From contig CM029626.1 of NCBI GenBank assembly GCA_017311315.1, positions 30,446,869 through 30,510,868 on the forward strand: 64,000 bases of DNA. The letters are read 5' to 3'. The position numbers and the translations under genes are program-made. This document shows positions 1 through 18,359 of this stretch, one piece after another (the stretch's first letter is position 1; every line of letters starts with the position of its first letter). A model generated the notes under the pieces. It was not told the origin of the DNA. It was given only the letters and a program-made list of their open reading frames with translations, and did no database searches. Source of the stretch: Dendrocalamus latiflorus. Its lineage: Eukaryota; Streptophyta; Magnoliopsida; Poales; Poaceae.

Positions 1-3000
1 TCTGTTACTGTTCACACGGGAATATTCCTTCGGAATATTCCTGATTTTTCTTTTTCCAGAATTTTCTGATCCGCCAATCTTCCAATCGCTCGTTCTCCTC
101 CGTCCGAACTCTGAATCAAGTGATTCAAGTTTCTAAATTCATCTAAATTCATAATCTACCTTGTAGTATTTATTTCATAATTTTTGGATTTTCTCGACCA
201 CCCCTTGGCTGAGCTTCCTCTCCCCCGGAACGCCGTCGCCACCGCCGCCCGAGTTGCGCCACCGCTTCACCTCGCCGCCAACCACCTTTCAACCACTTGC
301 AGTGATGCACAAGTGCACCCATGCACTTCTCGCAATCCCCTCTCTCCTTTGCGCCACTCGCCAATCCCCGCCGTGCCTCGCACCGCCAGCAAGCCCACGA
401 GCTTTGTGCGCCGCACCGCCATCCATGGGCTCGGCTCCACTGTTCCCCTCACCCCATTGCCCTGGTTTTGCTCGTAAACCTGTCACACCGAGCGACTTCT
501 ACTGAGGAGCTCCGGCGAGGAATTGCCGATGCCTTGGACCTCCTTGTGCCTCGCCGATGCCATTGATAATCGTACCCACCTCCACTACACCCTTGCCGCC
601 AGCCAACTCTATGAGCTCGAACCTTGCACCAAAACTGGACTCATACTCTTCTTCCTCTTTTGTACATCTCACCGGTCTTCACCGCCGTTGGATCACTCAG
701 ATCTCGTCTTGTGAACCTGTCCAACTTCTTCCAACTATCCGATTCTTAGACTCCGCCATACGGAGGCTTCTTAGACTCCTACTGCTCGGAGCCTTCAACT
801 TCGACTTCGACCTTCAACTCCAGAGATTTCGACCTTCGAAGACTCCGATTTTGACTTTGACCTTCGGAGACTTCAACTCCCGCCTTCGACCTTTGACCTC
901 GAAGACTTTGACTTCGGCCTTCGATCTCGGAGCCTTCAACTTCGACCTCCGTCTTCAAACCGACCATGGCTGTTGGACTGTTTTAACCTACACACCCTCC
1001 AGCCTCTCTGAACCCTCCGATCTCTCCGACCACTCGAAGCCGCCCGACCTCTCCAAGCCGTCCGATTGTTTCGACTACTCTGTATAAATCCAATTCTTTC
1101 GACCACTGTACAGTTCCGACCAGGTCTTCGACTTCGACTACACCTATACTTGGAGTCTTTGTCTTCGACTTAGACTTCCGCATCTTTAACCGTTGATTCG
1201 ACCATGGTTTTGACCATACACAAATATTGTAGCTTCCGACCACTTTTCCTTCACAAAGAAAAGAATTCCAATAATTTCTTTTATTCGTTCCTTTGGAATT
1301 CAAACTTCCAGAAGACGTTCTCCTTCATCCTAACTCCGATTGGATCCATTCAAATTCCTAAATTCATCTAAATTCCTATTCTATCTCCCAGCATATATTT
1401 TATAAATTGTGGATTTTATTTGGATTTTAGTTGAGTTTAGTTTGTTCTGGCTTTTCACGTGTAGACTACGACTAATCCGGAGAGTATAATTTCGGCGAAC
1501 CTCAGCAAAACTTCAAAGCAAGGCAAGTTACACCTTTGATCATGTTGCTCCCACTAATTTAAATTATTTATGTTGTTTTCAAAATTATTATGCATGCGTA
1601 CTTTTATCCAATCTAGTTTAAATTCGATTTAAACTCTAGTTATGCCTAAATCCTTTGGACAGCCAAATTTGACATTGAATACCATTGTACCTTGTCAACC
1701 CTAGATAAAACCTAGTTAGTACATTAGCACTAACTAGAAATTTTGTAGAAATGCTTAGCCATGCTTAGAATACTTATGGTTTGGGATGATCTTTCACATA
1801 AAATGGTAATCTTTTTACATGAAATGATAAACTTTTCAACTAATCTCTTGACTTTGGTGAGTCAAGGAGTGTTATGAATTATTTTGAAAACAAATATGAA
1901 ACTGGTTTAGACTTAGGCAATTGGTTAGAGTGGTGGGTGCAGGCATGCCCTGTTGGTTGGAGCCGCAGTGGTTGATTGTCGTGCACGGGGGTTTGTGGTT
2001 GAGCCTAAGTCAATTAAGGACCGGTCTGTGAGCTACTGTTGCAAAGCCCTTTCGTACTACCACAAGTCTGGTATGGGACAGACCTGGCCGAATAATTTGT
2101 GAAGTTCCAACTTAATCTCGCTATAGGCTGAATGTGAGCGCGGCGTAGGCCGTGAGAAGTCTCACATGGCACAAGAGGGGGCTCCAGCATGTGGATTCAT
2201 GTTGTGGTGAAACCTTAGTGGCGGCGTGATTATGTTGACAACGGATCATTGTAAAGGCTTTGTCATGATCTCCTCGCCGCACACCTAAGGAAGTGTGTAA
2301 CTCGCGTGGCAAACCGGGATGATCATGTCTTGTGGGTAAAGCTGTACAACCTCTGCAGAGTGTATAATCTATCCTGGATAGCCGTGCCCACGGTCATGGG
2401 CAAGCTGAGTAAAGTTTTTCATGGATTAGACTTTGTTTTTCAAAATGGTTTTACAAACTACTTATGGATGGATGGAATCCATATGAGATCTTTTTGGAAA
2501 AGATGGTCCGGGTGGGATGCCCGTGGATAGGTTAGTGTTTGGTTGGAGCCTGCACTAACGATATTATTTTGTTAAAATCTTGTTTCTATTTATTGTATCA
2601 AATTCAGCTTTTACACTTACTTATGATATTTACTCAAATGTTGCCTTTTATGCAAATAAACCATATTATGCCTTCCTTTGATATTCCATATGCATGCATC
2701 TATTCTGTTAAACCTCCTGGTGTAACTTGTGGAGTACTTTTTGTACTCATGTTGCTATATCTAACTCTTTCCAGAGGAAGCTTTCGACGACTTCGGTGAG
2801 GATTGCGACTAGGCCACGTCTTACAGTCATTCGCCTTGTGGGAAGGCTGGATGGGCTGCTGCTTTATGTATTTCTTCCGCTGTCTTCTTTTGCTATTATT
2901 GTAAACTTTGGCCATCAGGCTCATATTAGTTAAATAAAGTTTGTCATTACGCATGATATTTGTCTTTGTGATACTGTGTGCACTAACTTTTCCTGGGATA

Positions 3001-3048
3001 GTGCGATTAACACAGAGGGTTCTGGAGTTGCTGCTCCGGGTCCCGACA
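1..3048 (+). repeat. 5' LTR of giant-LTR element, left-truncated by window
   Basis: Corresponds to 5351-8398 and ends in ...CCCGACA before the primer binding site. The first 1,578 bp of the LTR, including its TATA box, lie outside the window. A pyrimidine-rich tract at about 770-1180 is built from imperfect CTTCGAC/CTTCAAC repeats. Open frames here (for example 557-1087, rich in Phe-Asp) follow from that low-complexity tract and resemble no known protein. Confidence 0.92.
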
Positions 3049-3052
3049 GAGA

Positions 3053-3064
3053 TGGTATCAGAGC
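3053..3064 (+). other. Primer binding site (initiator-Met tRNA type)
   Basis: TGGTATCAGAGC, complementary to the 3' end of plant initiator methionine tRNA, lies 4 nt after the LTR end. This fixes the 5' LTR boundary at 3048 and the + orientation. Confidence 0.93.
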
Positions 3065-3759
3065 AATAATGACTCTAGGACGTGTCCGTAGATAGAATAG
3101 AATGGTTGGACCTTAAGGATTTATTTTACTAACCAGTAATTTCAAAAAGTTTTGCTTATTCTTACCTCTCAATCTATGCTACACTTATCTCTTAATCTTT
3201 GCTTGCTCTCATCTTCCAATTCTCCCCTATCTTTATGTCATTACTTGAAAATTCATTTCTAAATCTTCCCTTGCTCAAAACAACTATAGATGGGCAATGG
3301 TTGAACTTCATCGCCTCTGCCGCAACCTCAATCTTTGCACCAAAGGATCGTGCTTCGTACGTCAAGAGCTGCGAAGGATCACACCAAGATAATCTTTACC
3401 TCTCTAGGATAAGTTGTTAAGCTAGAAAGTAGACGAAGTTATGAGCTGTCAGTTTTCTCTTTTGTTGATAGCCATTACTATTGCTTGTTGTTTGCTTAAT
3501 AAAGGTTTCGCTAGTTATGTTTTGTTTTGGGTTGCGCAAAACGTCTGTTGTCCCTCCTTTGCCTTGAGTCTCCTCTCTTCTATTCTTTGGAAGCATCAAG
3601 CTGAAACACCAACTGCCAACAACCTCCAGACAGCAAACAGAAGGCCACAGAAGTTTGCAAATGGACGTTTGAACTAGATCTCCGCTCAAGCCACAAAGAG
3701 TAAGATCCAAACCTATTTCTTTGCTAACCCGTGCGAATCTCGGGGACGAGATTCTTTTT

Positions 3760-3770
3760 AAGGGGGGTAG
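3760..3770 (+). other. Polypurine tract of giant-LTR element
   Basis: AAGGGGGGTAG ends two bases before the LTR start TGTAACAG at 3773. It is the expected plus-strand priming site. Confidence 0.85.
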
Positions 3771-3772
3771 TT

Positions 3773-6700
3773 TGTAACAGCCCAGCTGTTTATTTCAAAA
3801 TTTTCAGTAAAAAAAAATAATAATAAATTTTATTTGATTTAAAATAAAATCAAGTGTGCTTTGGTTGCTTGATTTTTTGGAGTTTTTGAATTTATTGGAT
3901 TAAATTAAAGCTTAGAAAGTAAAAATGTTTAAATGGTTAAAATATACCTCAATTAAATCCGAAATTATTTTATTTGATATTTTCGGGTTCCAAGGATATT
4001 TGTAGAATTTTCTTGAATTTTTTTCGAATTTATTTTATTTTATTTTATTTTATTTTGAGAGAAAAATATATTATTTTAATTCCCGTTTTCTCTCTCCTCG
4101 TTCTTCTTCCTCACGAAGCCTTCCTCCAGAACGTGGCCGCCATGGCCGTTTTTTTTGAGCTCTTCATTCCTCATGAATTTCTCAACGATTTTTCATGCAA
4201 TCAAGTGCATTCACTTGCTCTCTTCATGACTCCTCCATTCCCAGCCGTTTTCCCCTCATTCATGACCCGTTTCGCGAGAAATTAACCCATGCCATTGATG
4301 GACATGGTCTCTTGATCTCCCATCTCGGACCTCCCCCGCCCCTATAAAAGGGAGCACCGTGAGCCTCTCCTCATCCTCACTCAACCCCGAAAATCTCAAG
4401 TCCCCACTCCCTCTCTATTGGCCGCAATCGGAGTTCTTGTTTCGTTGTTCAAGCGCCGTTCTTCGGCCTTTTGCGCCTCGTCCGGTGGAGCCCCGCCGCG
4501 TTTGAGCACATCCCCGGCTTCGCCTCGCCGCGTTCTACGCAGTGCTCACCTCGCCTTCGCCGGAGCATCGCCGGAGCATCATCGCCACCGTGGGCCAATT
4601 CGCGTCGTCGTTTCTCGCGTCGCCACCGACCGACCGTGCATGCCCGACCAAAACCAAGGTGAGCATCACGTTCCCCACGCTCTACTCTTTGTTTCGCCGC
4701 ATGTCTCGCATGTTAATTCCTCTCCGTTTGCCCGGAACGCCGATGTCAGCCTGTAGGCCACATAAAGTCTTGTTCACCGCGTTTCGCTAGTCCGTTGGCC
4801 GAGCCGTCTGCGGCGTTGAGTTCGTCTCAACACGTTCTATGTCATGCTCCCCTCCGTTTGTCCAAAAGCCTTTTTCAAATATTTGCGTCCGACACCTCGC
4901 CATGGCCGCAAATGACACTTCGCGTCCCCGCCTGTCTGGGAATGCTTTCAACAATCCGTTCACGTCAAAACGTGCCAAACCATCCCAGGAGGCTATGTTT
5001 CAGACGGTTTTGGATTCGCCGCACTGAGCGCGAAGATATTGAATTTTTCGTGTTTCGGTACCGTCGTCGTTCAAACGACGATTGCGTTGCCTCCGGTGAG
5101 TTTTTGGCTTAGCCGATATTTTTTCTAGTTTCGCCTCGCCGCGTTCTAAGCCATGCTCACCTTACTTCTCCTTGTTCTATTATTCTTATCTTTAACCCTA
5201 TGTCGTCGTCGTGGTACACGTCGTCACCGTGCTCCGTTTGACGTGCCGTCAGTTCCTACATGTGCCTCGGGTCATTAGCAACCCATTGGCTTCACCTCCC
5301 GTGCCTTTTCTCGTCGACGACACGGCCAAAAACAGTGAAAAAGGCTGCTGTCTGTTACTGTTCACACGGGAATATTCCTTCGGAATATTCCTGATTTTTC
5401 TTTTTCCAGAATTTTCTGATCCGCCAATCTTCCAATCGCTCGTTCTCCTCCGTCCGAACTCTGAATCAAGTGATTCAAGTTTCTAAATTCATCTAAATTC
5501 ATAATCTACCTTGTAGTATTTATTTCATAATTTTTGGATTTTCTCGACCACCCCTTGGCTGAGCTTCCTCTCCCCCGGAACGCCGTCGCCACCGCCGCCC
5601 GAGTTGCGCCACCGCTTCACCTCGCCGCCAACCACCTTTCAACCACTTGCAGTGATGCACAAGTGCACCCATGCACTTCTCGCAATCCCCTCTCTCCTTT
5701 GCGCCACTCGCCAATCCCCGCCGTGCCTCGCACCGCCAGCAAGCCCACGAGCTTTGTGCGCCGCACCGCCATCCATGGGCTCGGCTCCACTGTTCCCCTC
5801 ACCCCATTGCCCTGGTTTTGCTCGTAAACCTGTCACACCGAGCGACTTCTACTGAGGAGCTCCGGCGAGGAATTGCCGATGCCTTGGACCTCCTTGTGCC
5901 TCGCCGATGCCATTGATAATCGTACCCACCTCCACTACACCCTTGCCGCCAGCCAACTCTATGAGCTCGAACCTTGCACCAAAACTGGACTCATACTCTT
6001 CTTCCTCTTTTGTACATCTCACCGGTCTTCACCGCCGTTGGATCACTCAGATCTCGTCTTGTGAACCTGTCCAACTTCTTCCAACTATCCGATTCTTAGA
6101 CTCCGCCATACGGAGGCTTCTTAGACTCCTACTGCTCGGAGCCTTCAACTTCGACTTCGACCTTCAACTCCAGAGATTTCGACCTTCGAAGACTCCGATT
6201 TTGACTTTGACCTTCGGAGACTTCAACTCCCGCCTTCGACCTTTGACCTCGAAGACTTTGACTTCGGCCTTCGATCTCGGAGCCTTCAACTTCGACCTCC
6301 GTCTTCAAACCGACCATGGCTGTTGGACTGTTTTAACCTACACACCCTCCAGCCTCTCTGAACCCTCCGATCTCTCCGACCACTCGAAGCCGCCCGACCT
6401 CTCCAAGCCGTCCGATTGTTTCGACTACTCTGTATAAATCCAATTCTTTCGACCACTGTACAGTTCCGACCAGGTCTTCGACTTCGACTACACCTATACT
6501 TGGAGTCTTTGTCTTCGACTTAGACTTCCGCATCTTTAACCGTTGATTCGACCATGGTTTTGACCATACACAAATATTGTAGCTTCCGACCACTTTTCCT
6601 TCACAAAGAAAAGAATTCCAATAATTTCTTTTATTCGTTCCTTTGGAATTCAAACTTCCAGAAGACGTTCTCCTTCATCCTAACTCCGATTGGATCCATT

Positions 6701-8398
6701 CAAATTCCTAAATTCATCTAAATTCCTATTCTATCTCCCAGCATATATTTTATAAATTGTGGATTTTATTTGGATTTTAGTTGAGTTTAGTTTGTTCTGG
6801 CTTTTCACGTGTAGACTACGACTAATCCGGAGAGTATAATTTCGGCAAACCTCAGCAAAACTTCAAAGCAAGGCAAGTTACACCTTTGATCATGTTGCTC
6901 CCACTAATTTAAATTATTTATGTTGTTTTCAAAATTATTATGCATGCGTACTTTTATCCAATCTAGTTTAAATTCGATTTAAACTCTAGTTATGCCTAAA
7001 TCCTTTGGACAGCCAAATTTGACATTGAATACCATTGTACCTTGTCAACCCTAGATAAAACCTAGTTAGTACATTAGCACTAACTAGAAATTTTGTAGAA
7101 ATGCTTAGCCATGCTTAGAATACTTATGGTTTGGGATGATCTTTCACATAAAATGGTAATCTTTTTACATGAAATGATAAACTTTTCAACTAATCTCTTG
7201 ACTTTGGTGAGTCAAGGAGTGTTATGAATTATTTTGAAAATAAATATGAAACTGGTTTAGACTTAGGCAATTGGTTAGAGTGGTGGGTGCAGGCATGCCC
7301 TGTTGGTTGGAGCCGCAGTGGTTGATTGTCGTGCACGGGGGTTTGTGGTTGAGCCTAAGTCAATTAAGGACCGGTCTGTGAGCTACTGTTGCAAAGCCCT
7401 TTCGTACTACCACAAGTCTGGTATGGGACAGACCTGGCCGAATAATTTGTGAAGTTCCAACTTAATCTCGCTATAGGCTGAATGTGAGCGCGGCGTAGGC
7501 CGTGAGAAGTCTCACATGGCACAAGAGGGGGCTCCAGCATGTGGATTCATGTTGTGGTGAAACCTTAGTGGCGGCGTGATTATGTTGACAACGGATCATT
7601 GTAAAGGCTTTGTCATGATCTCCTCGCCGCACACCTAAGGAAGTGTGTAACTCGCGTGGCAAACCGGGATGATCATGTCTTGTGGGTAAAGCTGTACAAC
7701 CTCTGCAGAGTGTATAATCTATCCTGGATAGCCGTGCCCACGGTCATGGGCAAGCTGAGTAAAGTTTTTCATGGATTAGACTTTGTTTTTCAAAATGGTT
7801 TTACAAACTACTTATGGATGGATGGAATCCATATGAGATCTTTTTGGAAAAGATGGTCCGGGTGGGATGCCCGTGGATAGGTTAGTGTTTGGTTGGAGCC
7901 TGCACTAACGATATTATTTTGTTAAAATCTTGTTTCTATTTATTGTATCAAATTCAGCTTTTACACTTACTTATGATATTTACTCAAATGTTGCCTTTTA
8001 TGCAAATAAACCATATTATGCCTTCCTTTGATATTCCATATGCATGCATCTATTCTGTTAAACCTCCTGGTGTAACTTGTGGAGTACTTTTTGTACTCAT
8101 GTTGCTATATCTAACTCTTTCCAGAGGAAGCTTTCGACGACTTCGGTGAGGATTGCGACTAGGCCACGTCTTACAGTCATTCGCCTTGTGGGAAGGCTGG
8201 ATGGGCTGCTGCTTTATGTATTTCTTCCGCTGTCTTCTTTTGCTATTATTGTAAACTTTGGCCATCAGGCTCATATTAGTTAAATAAAGTTTGTCATTAC
8301 GCATGATATTTGTCTTTGTGATACTGTGTGCACTAACTTTTCCTGGGATAGTGCGATTAACACAGAGGGTTCTGGAGTTGCTGCTCCGGGTCCCGACA
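3773..8398 (+). repeat. 3' LTR of giant-LTR element (4,626 bp)
   Basis: Begins TGTAACAG after the polypurine tract and ends CCCGACA. It is unusually long, over six times the interior. It contains a TATA box near 4343, a GC-rich segment at 4418-5100, the CTTCGA-rich tract at about 6120-6530, and a stem-loop CACACCTAAGGAAGTGTG at 7630-7647 that also occurs in the unrelated 3.4 kb LTR at 33318 and 44764. No convincing protein is encoded. Confidence 0.92.
4343..4349 (+). promoter_or_regulatory. TATA box of the giant LTR
   Basis: TATAAAA in a C-rich setting about 570 bp into the LTR. A start site about 30 bp downstream would make about 4 kb of the LTR (R plus U5) transcribed leader. The position is inferred from sequence only. 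Confidence 0.6.
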
Positions 8399-9884
8399 AC
8401 CGCCCTCACCGCGTTGAGGTACTTCGTCAATCCATTGGCCAAAGTTCTCCTTGCTACCCATGGTCCGTCGCAGCTCTAGCTTCACCACGGCCTCCCCGAT
8501 GTACTCCCAGATTTGTTCATGGAAGGCCCGAGCAGCCCGACGAATGGACCATACGGCGCCCGACATCACCCTGGCTCCGGCGGCTATCTCCAGCTCGGGG
8601 TCAGCTAGCTCGTCGACATGCCGGCAGCCCTAGTGGTGTAGCAGCGCAAAGGCCAGGCGCGATGTTATGAAGGAGCAGTGGTTCCCGAATGATTTGGCGG
8701 CACTAAGCACAAGGTTGGACGCGTCCGCGATTCGACGGAGCATCCGCGGTAGATCCTCAGGGCCAAAGGAACGAGGTGGCACCTCGGCGACAAGGTCTTC
8801 GAGGGAGCCTTCAAGTGCCAGCATGGCATCCCACGCCGCCATCGAGGTGTCGCCTAGAGCATGTTCCCACTCCCCAAGAGAAGTGGCGAGGCGGTTCTTC
8901 TCCTCCTCTAGCACGGCAATTTGCTGGAGTAGTCAGTCCTGCTCCTCCGCGGCCGCTTGTCGTGCCGCCTCTGTGGACGCTAACCGCGCTGCCGCCACGA
9001 GTGCTTCGACGTACGAGATCACCTCCGCACGCTTCGCCTCCAACCGTTGGATGTGGTTGTCCTTGGCGGAGTGCGCCTCCTCGGCTGCGCGAAGGGCCTC
9101 TTCGGCAGCGCGCAGCCGGCCCTCTAATGCCCCCCGCTCACGGGCGTGAGCTGCCTGCACCGCTCGACTAAGGGCGAGGGTCTGTACGACAAGACCATTA
9201 GTAAAACTTCAAAAGGACCACGCGTCGCTAAAAGGTCAGGTGCTCACCCTCATTTCTGAGACCTCCAGGGTGCCTCCAAGGAGCTCCGACCCGCATGTCA
9301 GTAGTGCCAGGTGATCCAAGTTCGCGATCGCATTATCCGCGACCCCTTGCCATGCTCCCAACACCTCCGATCGAGGGATGAAGTCCGCCAAGTTTGGGCG
9401 CGCGGCCTCCACGGTGGTAGTTCTGGGAGCGTTGGGCGTCCCTCCCGAAGGAATGTCTCTGCGCCTCGGAGAGTGCCTGCACTCAGGGAGATGCGCCGCT
9501 ACGAGGGGACGTGGCGATTAGAGCCCCACGAACGCGCCACAGGATTGCAACAAGCAAACTTACCTTCGGCATCAGGTGGCAGGTTATGCTGGGGTGTCTC
9601 CCCAGCCTCAAGAGGAACCGCAAGGATGGCAGCGCCCCCTGATGAAGTCGGCCCTCTGGGCCGGGGGGCCTCCGTGCTGGAGTCTAATACCGGTAAGCTC
9701 CGGACCCCGGTTGCCGCAGCCTTGGAAGAAGCCGTAGGGACGGTGTGCCAGGGAGCCTCAGTGTCGAAATCAGAGTCCCACAGGCTCCTGACTTTGGTCG
9801 CCACAGCAAACCTCCTTTTCTGGCGAGGAGGTGAGTGTAGGTGCGACCGCTTCGCCTTGGGAGAATAAGGCGGGGACCCCACCT

Positions 9885-10075
9885 CGGTAACCACCGCAGG
9901 CGGGGGCTCCGCTCCAGCAACCTCCGTGGGTGGCAGCTCCGCCTCGGCAACCACCGCAGGCGGGGGCTCTGCTCTAGCAACCTCCGTGGGTGGTAGCTCC
10001 ACCTCGGCAACCACCGCAGGTGGGGGCTCCGCTCTAGCAACCCCCGTGGATGGCAGCTCTGCCTAGGTAGCCGCC
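9885..10075 (-). repeat. ~60 bp coding tandem repeat in antisense gene, copy 1
   Basis: About three units of roughly 60 bp encode alternating AEPPPAVVAE and AELPPTEVA motifs on the minus strand. The equivalent in copy 2 is about 54898-55088. Such Pro/Glu repeats are probably disordered and prone to unit gain and loss. Confidence 0.8.
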
Positions 10076-11401
10076 ACGGGCGAGGACTCCGCCCCAGCAC
10101 CATCCACGGATGATAGCCCCACCTCAGCGGCCACTGCGGACGACGAAGCTTCTCCCTCTCGATCGTCCGCGATACACTCTTGGTCCCTAGCACCACCCAG
10201 AGACCCTTCGCCTTCGTCCTCCGCACCCGCCTCCAGGTCCGAATCGGCATACTTCGCCGAATCAAAATCGGTGTCTGCCGCACTATCGGGAGCGACGGCG
10301 CCAACGCACTAGGTGCGGCCGTAGAGGACCGAACCCTCCGACAAGATGGCGGCCCTTTCCTCTTGGCATCGTCGTCTCGACGGCGAGGTTCGCTCGGGCC
10401 TGGAGTGGTGCGCTCCGACACTTCAATGCCCAGGGTCTCGCACACATGGTTTATCCGCCCTAGCTCCGCCTCCGCAGTCGCAGCTGCGCGAAGGTCGTGC
10501 TCCTGGCCGTATATGGTCCGAGGAACACGCCTACCGCACGCTCCGCGTCCTCCAGGAGAACCCCTATAGGAGGCAAGGGGCGGAGTTTAAAAGACAGTCT
10601 AATAGGAAGAAGCAGAAAAGCAAGGCTCCATCAAGACTTACGAGGGTCGGCAGGTCTCGGTAGCAAAAACATGGAAGGGCGAACATTGTCGCGCCGAAGG
10701 CTTCCAGATGTGAGGCGACATCCATTGGCAAGCGGCGCCACGCCATACATGGCGAACTCCTCGGCGAGGTTGCGCATGTTGAAGTGGGCAGTAATCCCCA
10801 CGAGCCTCCATGCCCTCTGCTGGTCCTCGTCATCGATTGGCGAACCAAGTGTGGTATTGAACGCCACCGACCGGCCCAAGCACTCGAGGCCGCTACCGCT
10901 CGCCACACGGTGGTAAAACCACCACTTCATTCAGTTCGACTCCCACTTCACCCGAGTCGAGTTGGCAGGGAAGATCTTCCCGCACGGCGACCGCAAGACA
11001 AAGTTGATGCTGCTGAAGTTCAAAAACGTCCCGTCTTTCCGCTTCTTCGGTTGGCATCGCTCGTCGTGAAGAAACGCGAACAGCGAGGCGCTGGGCAAGC
11101 ACGCCTCCGTGCGCAAAGCCCAGCTATACACGGCCAGGCGGGCTATCGCGTTTGGGGTCAGCTGCGCCAGCTCAAGCCCAAAGGTTCGCAAGACGGCACC
11201 GATGATCATGGCGGCCGGGATGTAAAGTCCGGCTTCAAAGTACGCAACGAAGACGATCGCTTTCGACTTCTCAGGGTGCGGTTCTGTCTCATTGTTGGCG
11301 GGCAGTCGCACCTCTCGGCGGTCCGACAGCTTCCCTTCGCGCAGCAGCATGCGGATCGTCTCCTCTGTCGTGAGCGTCGGGCCCAAGACGCGGGAGCACG
11401 G

Positions 11402-12812
11402 TAAAGGATTGCGCGTAGGCTACGAAAGCAGAAAACAAAACGTTTCTACCGCGCACACAAGGACATCATGCTTACGGAGGGATCATGGATCGTTACCACT
11501 AGACGCGCAGTGCAGCGGAAGAAGAGTTGGAGAAACCGATCCAACCACGCGCGTCGAGGTAGTGGTGGAATTAGCCGATCGTCCCGAACAGATCGTCTCC
11601 TCCACGCGATCAACCACACCACGAGCAGATCCAATCTGTAGGTTGTTGATGCCGATCAACATCGCAACAAGCAGCGCCTCCACTGGTATCCACACGTCCG
11701 GGGCTGGAACGCCGATCGCGAGTGTACTAGCACTCGTGAGCGGCTAGGGTTTGGCTCGGGAGGTGGTGGCTAGGGTTATGCTAGAGGTTAACAGAAGCGT
11801 GTTTCCCTCAGCCCCTCGCGTCCATATATATAGACCTCCTCACTTGGACCTTGTGGACCGAGGCTCAATAGGAGTCTATTCGGATCTCTATCCGAATTGA
11901 GCCCATATCTGAATCATATTCAAATTAGTGTTCCAACCCGTTAAGCGTGCGACCCTGTAGGTTCACGTATACTTGGTCGCGACCCGGAAATGCCTTTCCG
12001 GTCACCCTGTTAATAGCGGCCTCTAGTAAGACATATTAACCCCAAAGTATACGTAAAGATCATATCGGCTGAACCTGTAATGTTCTCATGTACGAATCCC
12101 TTTGCCTCACGATATAGATTGAGCTCAAGGCAAGACCTGTGTCATCCTCTTAATAGCTCAATCACTCTCTCGATTCCGTGATGGATTATAAACTTGTGAT
12201 TGACTCCTCAATCACCTTGGCATGGCCATGCACTTTCATAATCCATTACATCGAGGGGCTCAGAGATATCTCTCCCATAAGGAGGGGCAAATTCTATCTT
12301 GACCATTCACATCCCACTACATGTTTCATGGCAAACCCGAAGACTACTTTTATAACTACCCAGTTACGGAGTAGTGTTTAGTAGTCCCAAAATAAGCTAC
12401 TACGCATGTTGAGAACCATGATGATCTTAAGTCTAAGGATTCTACATAAATACTACTTGAGACCAACTGATGACACATGGAATCTCTGCAGTGTCTCATG
12501 GCGGGTCTATCCAACATGTTCACTAACACATGTCCATATTATTGATTTGGTATCACCATACCATGATCCATGAGACATGATCATCAATCAATGCATATGC
12601 TGATCTTTGAATCATATTTGTTCCTCATATGATATATGATCAGGGATCATTTAGAAATAGCAACATTTTAGCATTAAGAGTCTCATGAATAAGTCACATA
12701 CTCATTGATCAATAATGATAATGTCTATTTCAAGGAACAAAGTAATGTATCATAAACATAGTATGTGATATATATAACATCTCCATATTGCCTCTAGGGC
12801 ATATCACTAACA
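11402..12812 (-). mobile_element. Solo LTR, copia-like, minus orientation (copy 1)
   Basis: Flanked by CACGG at 11397-11401 and 12813-12817. On the minus strand it begins TGTTAGTGATATGCCCTAG, a recognisable grass LTR start ('CCCTAGAGGCAATA' class), and ends CCTTTA rather than the usual CA. A minus-strand TATA run (CTATATATATGG) lies near 11830. There is no internal domain, so it is a solo LTR of 1,411 bp. Deleting it with one CACGG restores the reading frame of the antisense gene, which confirms the borders. Confidence 0.85.
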
Positions 12813-12836
12813 CACGGACCTTCCATCTTCTCTGTC

Positions 12837-18095
<5,259 letters not shown>

Positions 18096-18350
18096 CCGTC
18101 GCCACCCACCATTTGTCTACCAGCGTGGAATCACGCCCCTCGAGCGTGTACTTCACCTCGAGCGGCGATGACCGCCAGGAGATGGCGTTATCGCCGGCCT
18201 GCTGAGCGTGTTCTCCGCCGTGTGCTATCGCTCTCCGGGAATTAGACGGCGACGGGGGCAACGCGGCTGTAGAGAAGGCTAGAGAATAGGGCACAGGAGG
18301 AAGGACCAGAAGGTGTGAGGAGGAGAGCACAGACGTGGCGCCACAGGGGG

Positions 18351-18359
18351 TATTTAAAG
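18351..18359 (-). promoter_or_regulatory. TATA-like box upstream of antisense gene, copy 1
   Basis: CTTTAAATA on the minus strand about 125 bp upstream of the antisense gene start site, followed by a GC-rich leader. It is conserved in copy 2 (63644-63636). It also reads as TATTTAAA on the plus strand, so direction is inferred from the gene. Confidence 0.5.

Larger units (their letters stand above)
3049..3772 (+). other. Interior of giant-LTR element, no coding domains
   Basis: 724 bp between the LTRs. Short frames (3199-3420, 3441-3677) show no gag, protease, RT or integrase motifs and are not called as genes. The only recognisable parts are the primer binding site, the chromodomain-end remnant near 3742 and the polypurine tract. 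Confidence 0.8.
1..8398 (+). mobile_element. Non-autonomous giant-LTR gypsy-type element
   Basis: Positions 1-3048 repeat at 5351-8398 with a constant offset of 5,350. The first copy ends in CCCGACA and is followed by a primer binding site, and the second starts after a polypurine tract, so these are the 5' LTR (left part outside the window) and the 3' LTR. The interior (3049-3772) is only 724 bp and has no gag or pol. The text before the polypurine tract (3742-3757, GGGGACGAGATTC) resembles the last codons of a Tekay/Del-type chromodomain integrase, so the element is inferred to derive from that lineage and to need proteins in trans. Only two LTR differences were seen (1497/6847 and 1891/7241), so the insertion is very recent. 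The target in copy 2 (53410) is empty. The right flank ACCGC (8399-8403) predicts the same 5 bases left of the window. Confidence 0.9.

Noticed and set aside
557..1087. 176-codon open frame rich in Phe-Asp-Leu (also 5907-6437)
   Set aside because: Product of the CTTCGAC-rich low-complexity tract in the LTR; no domain, and the opposite strand is equally open.
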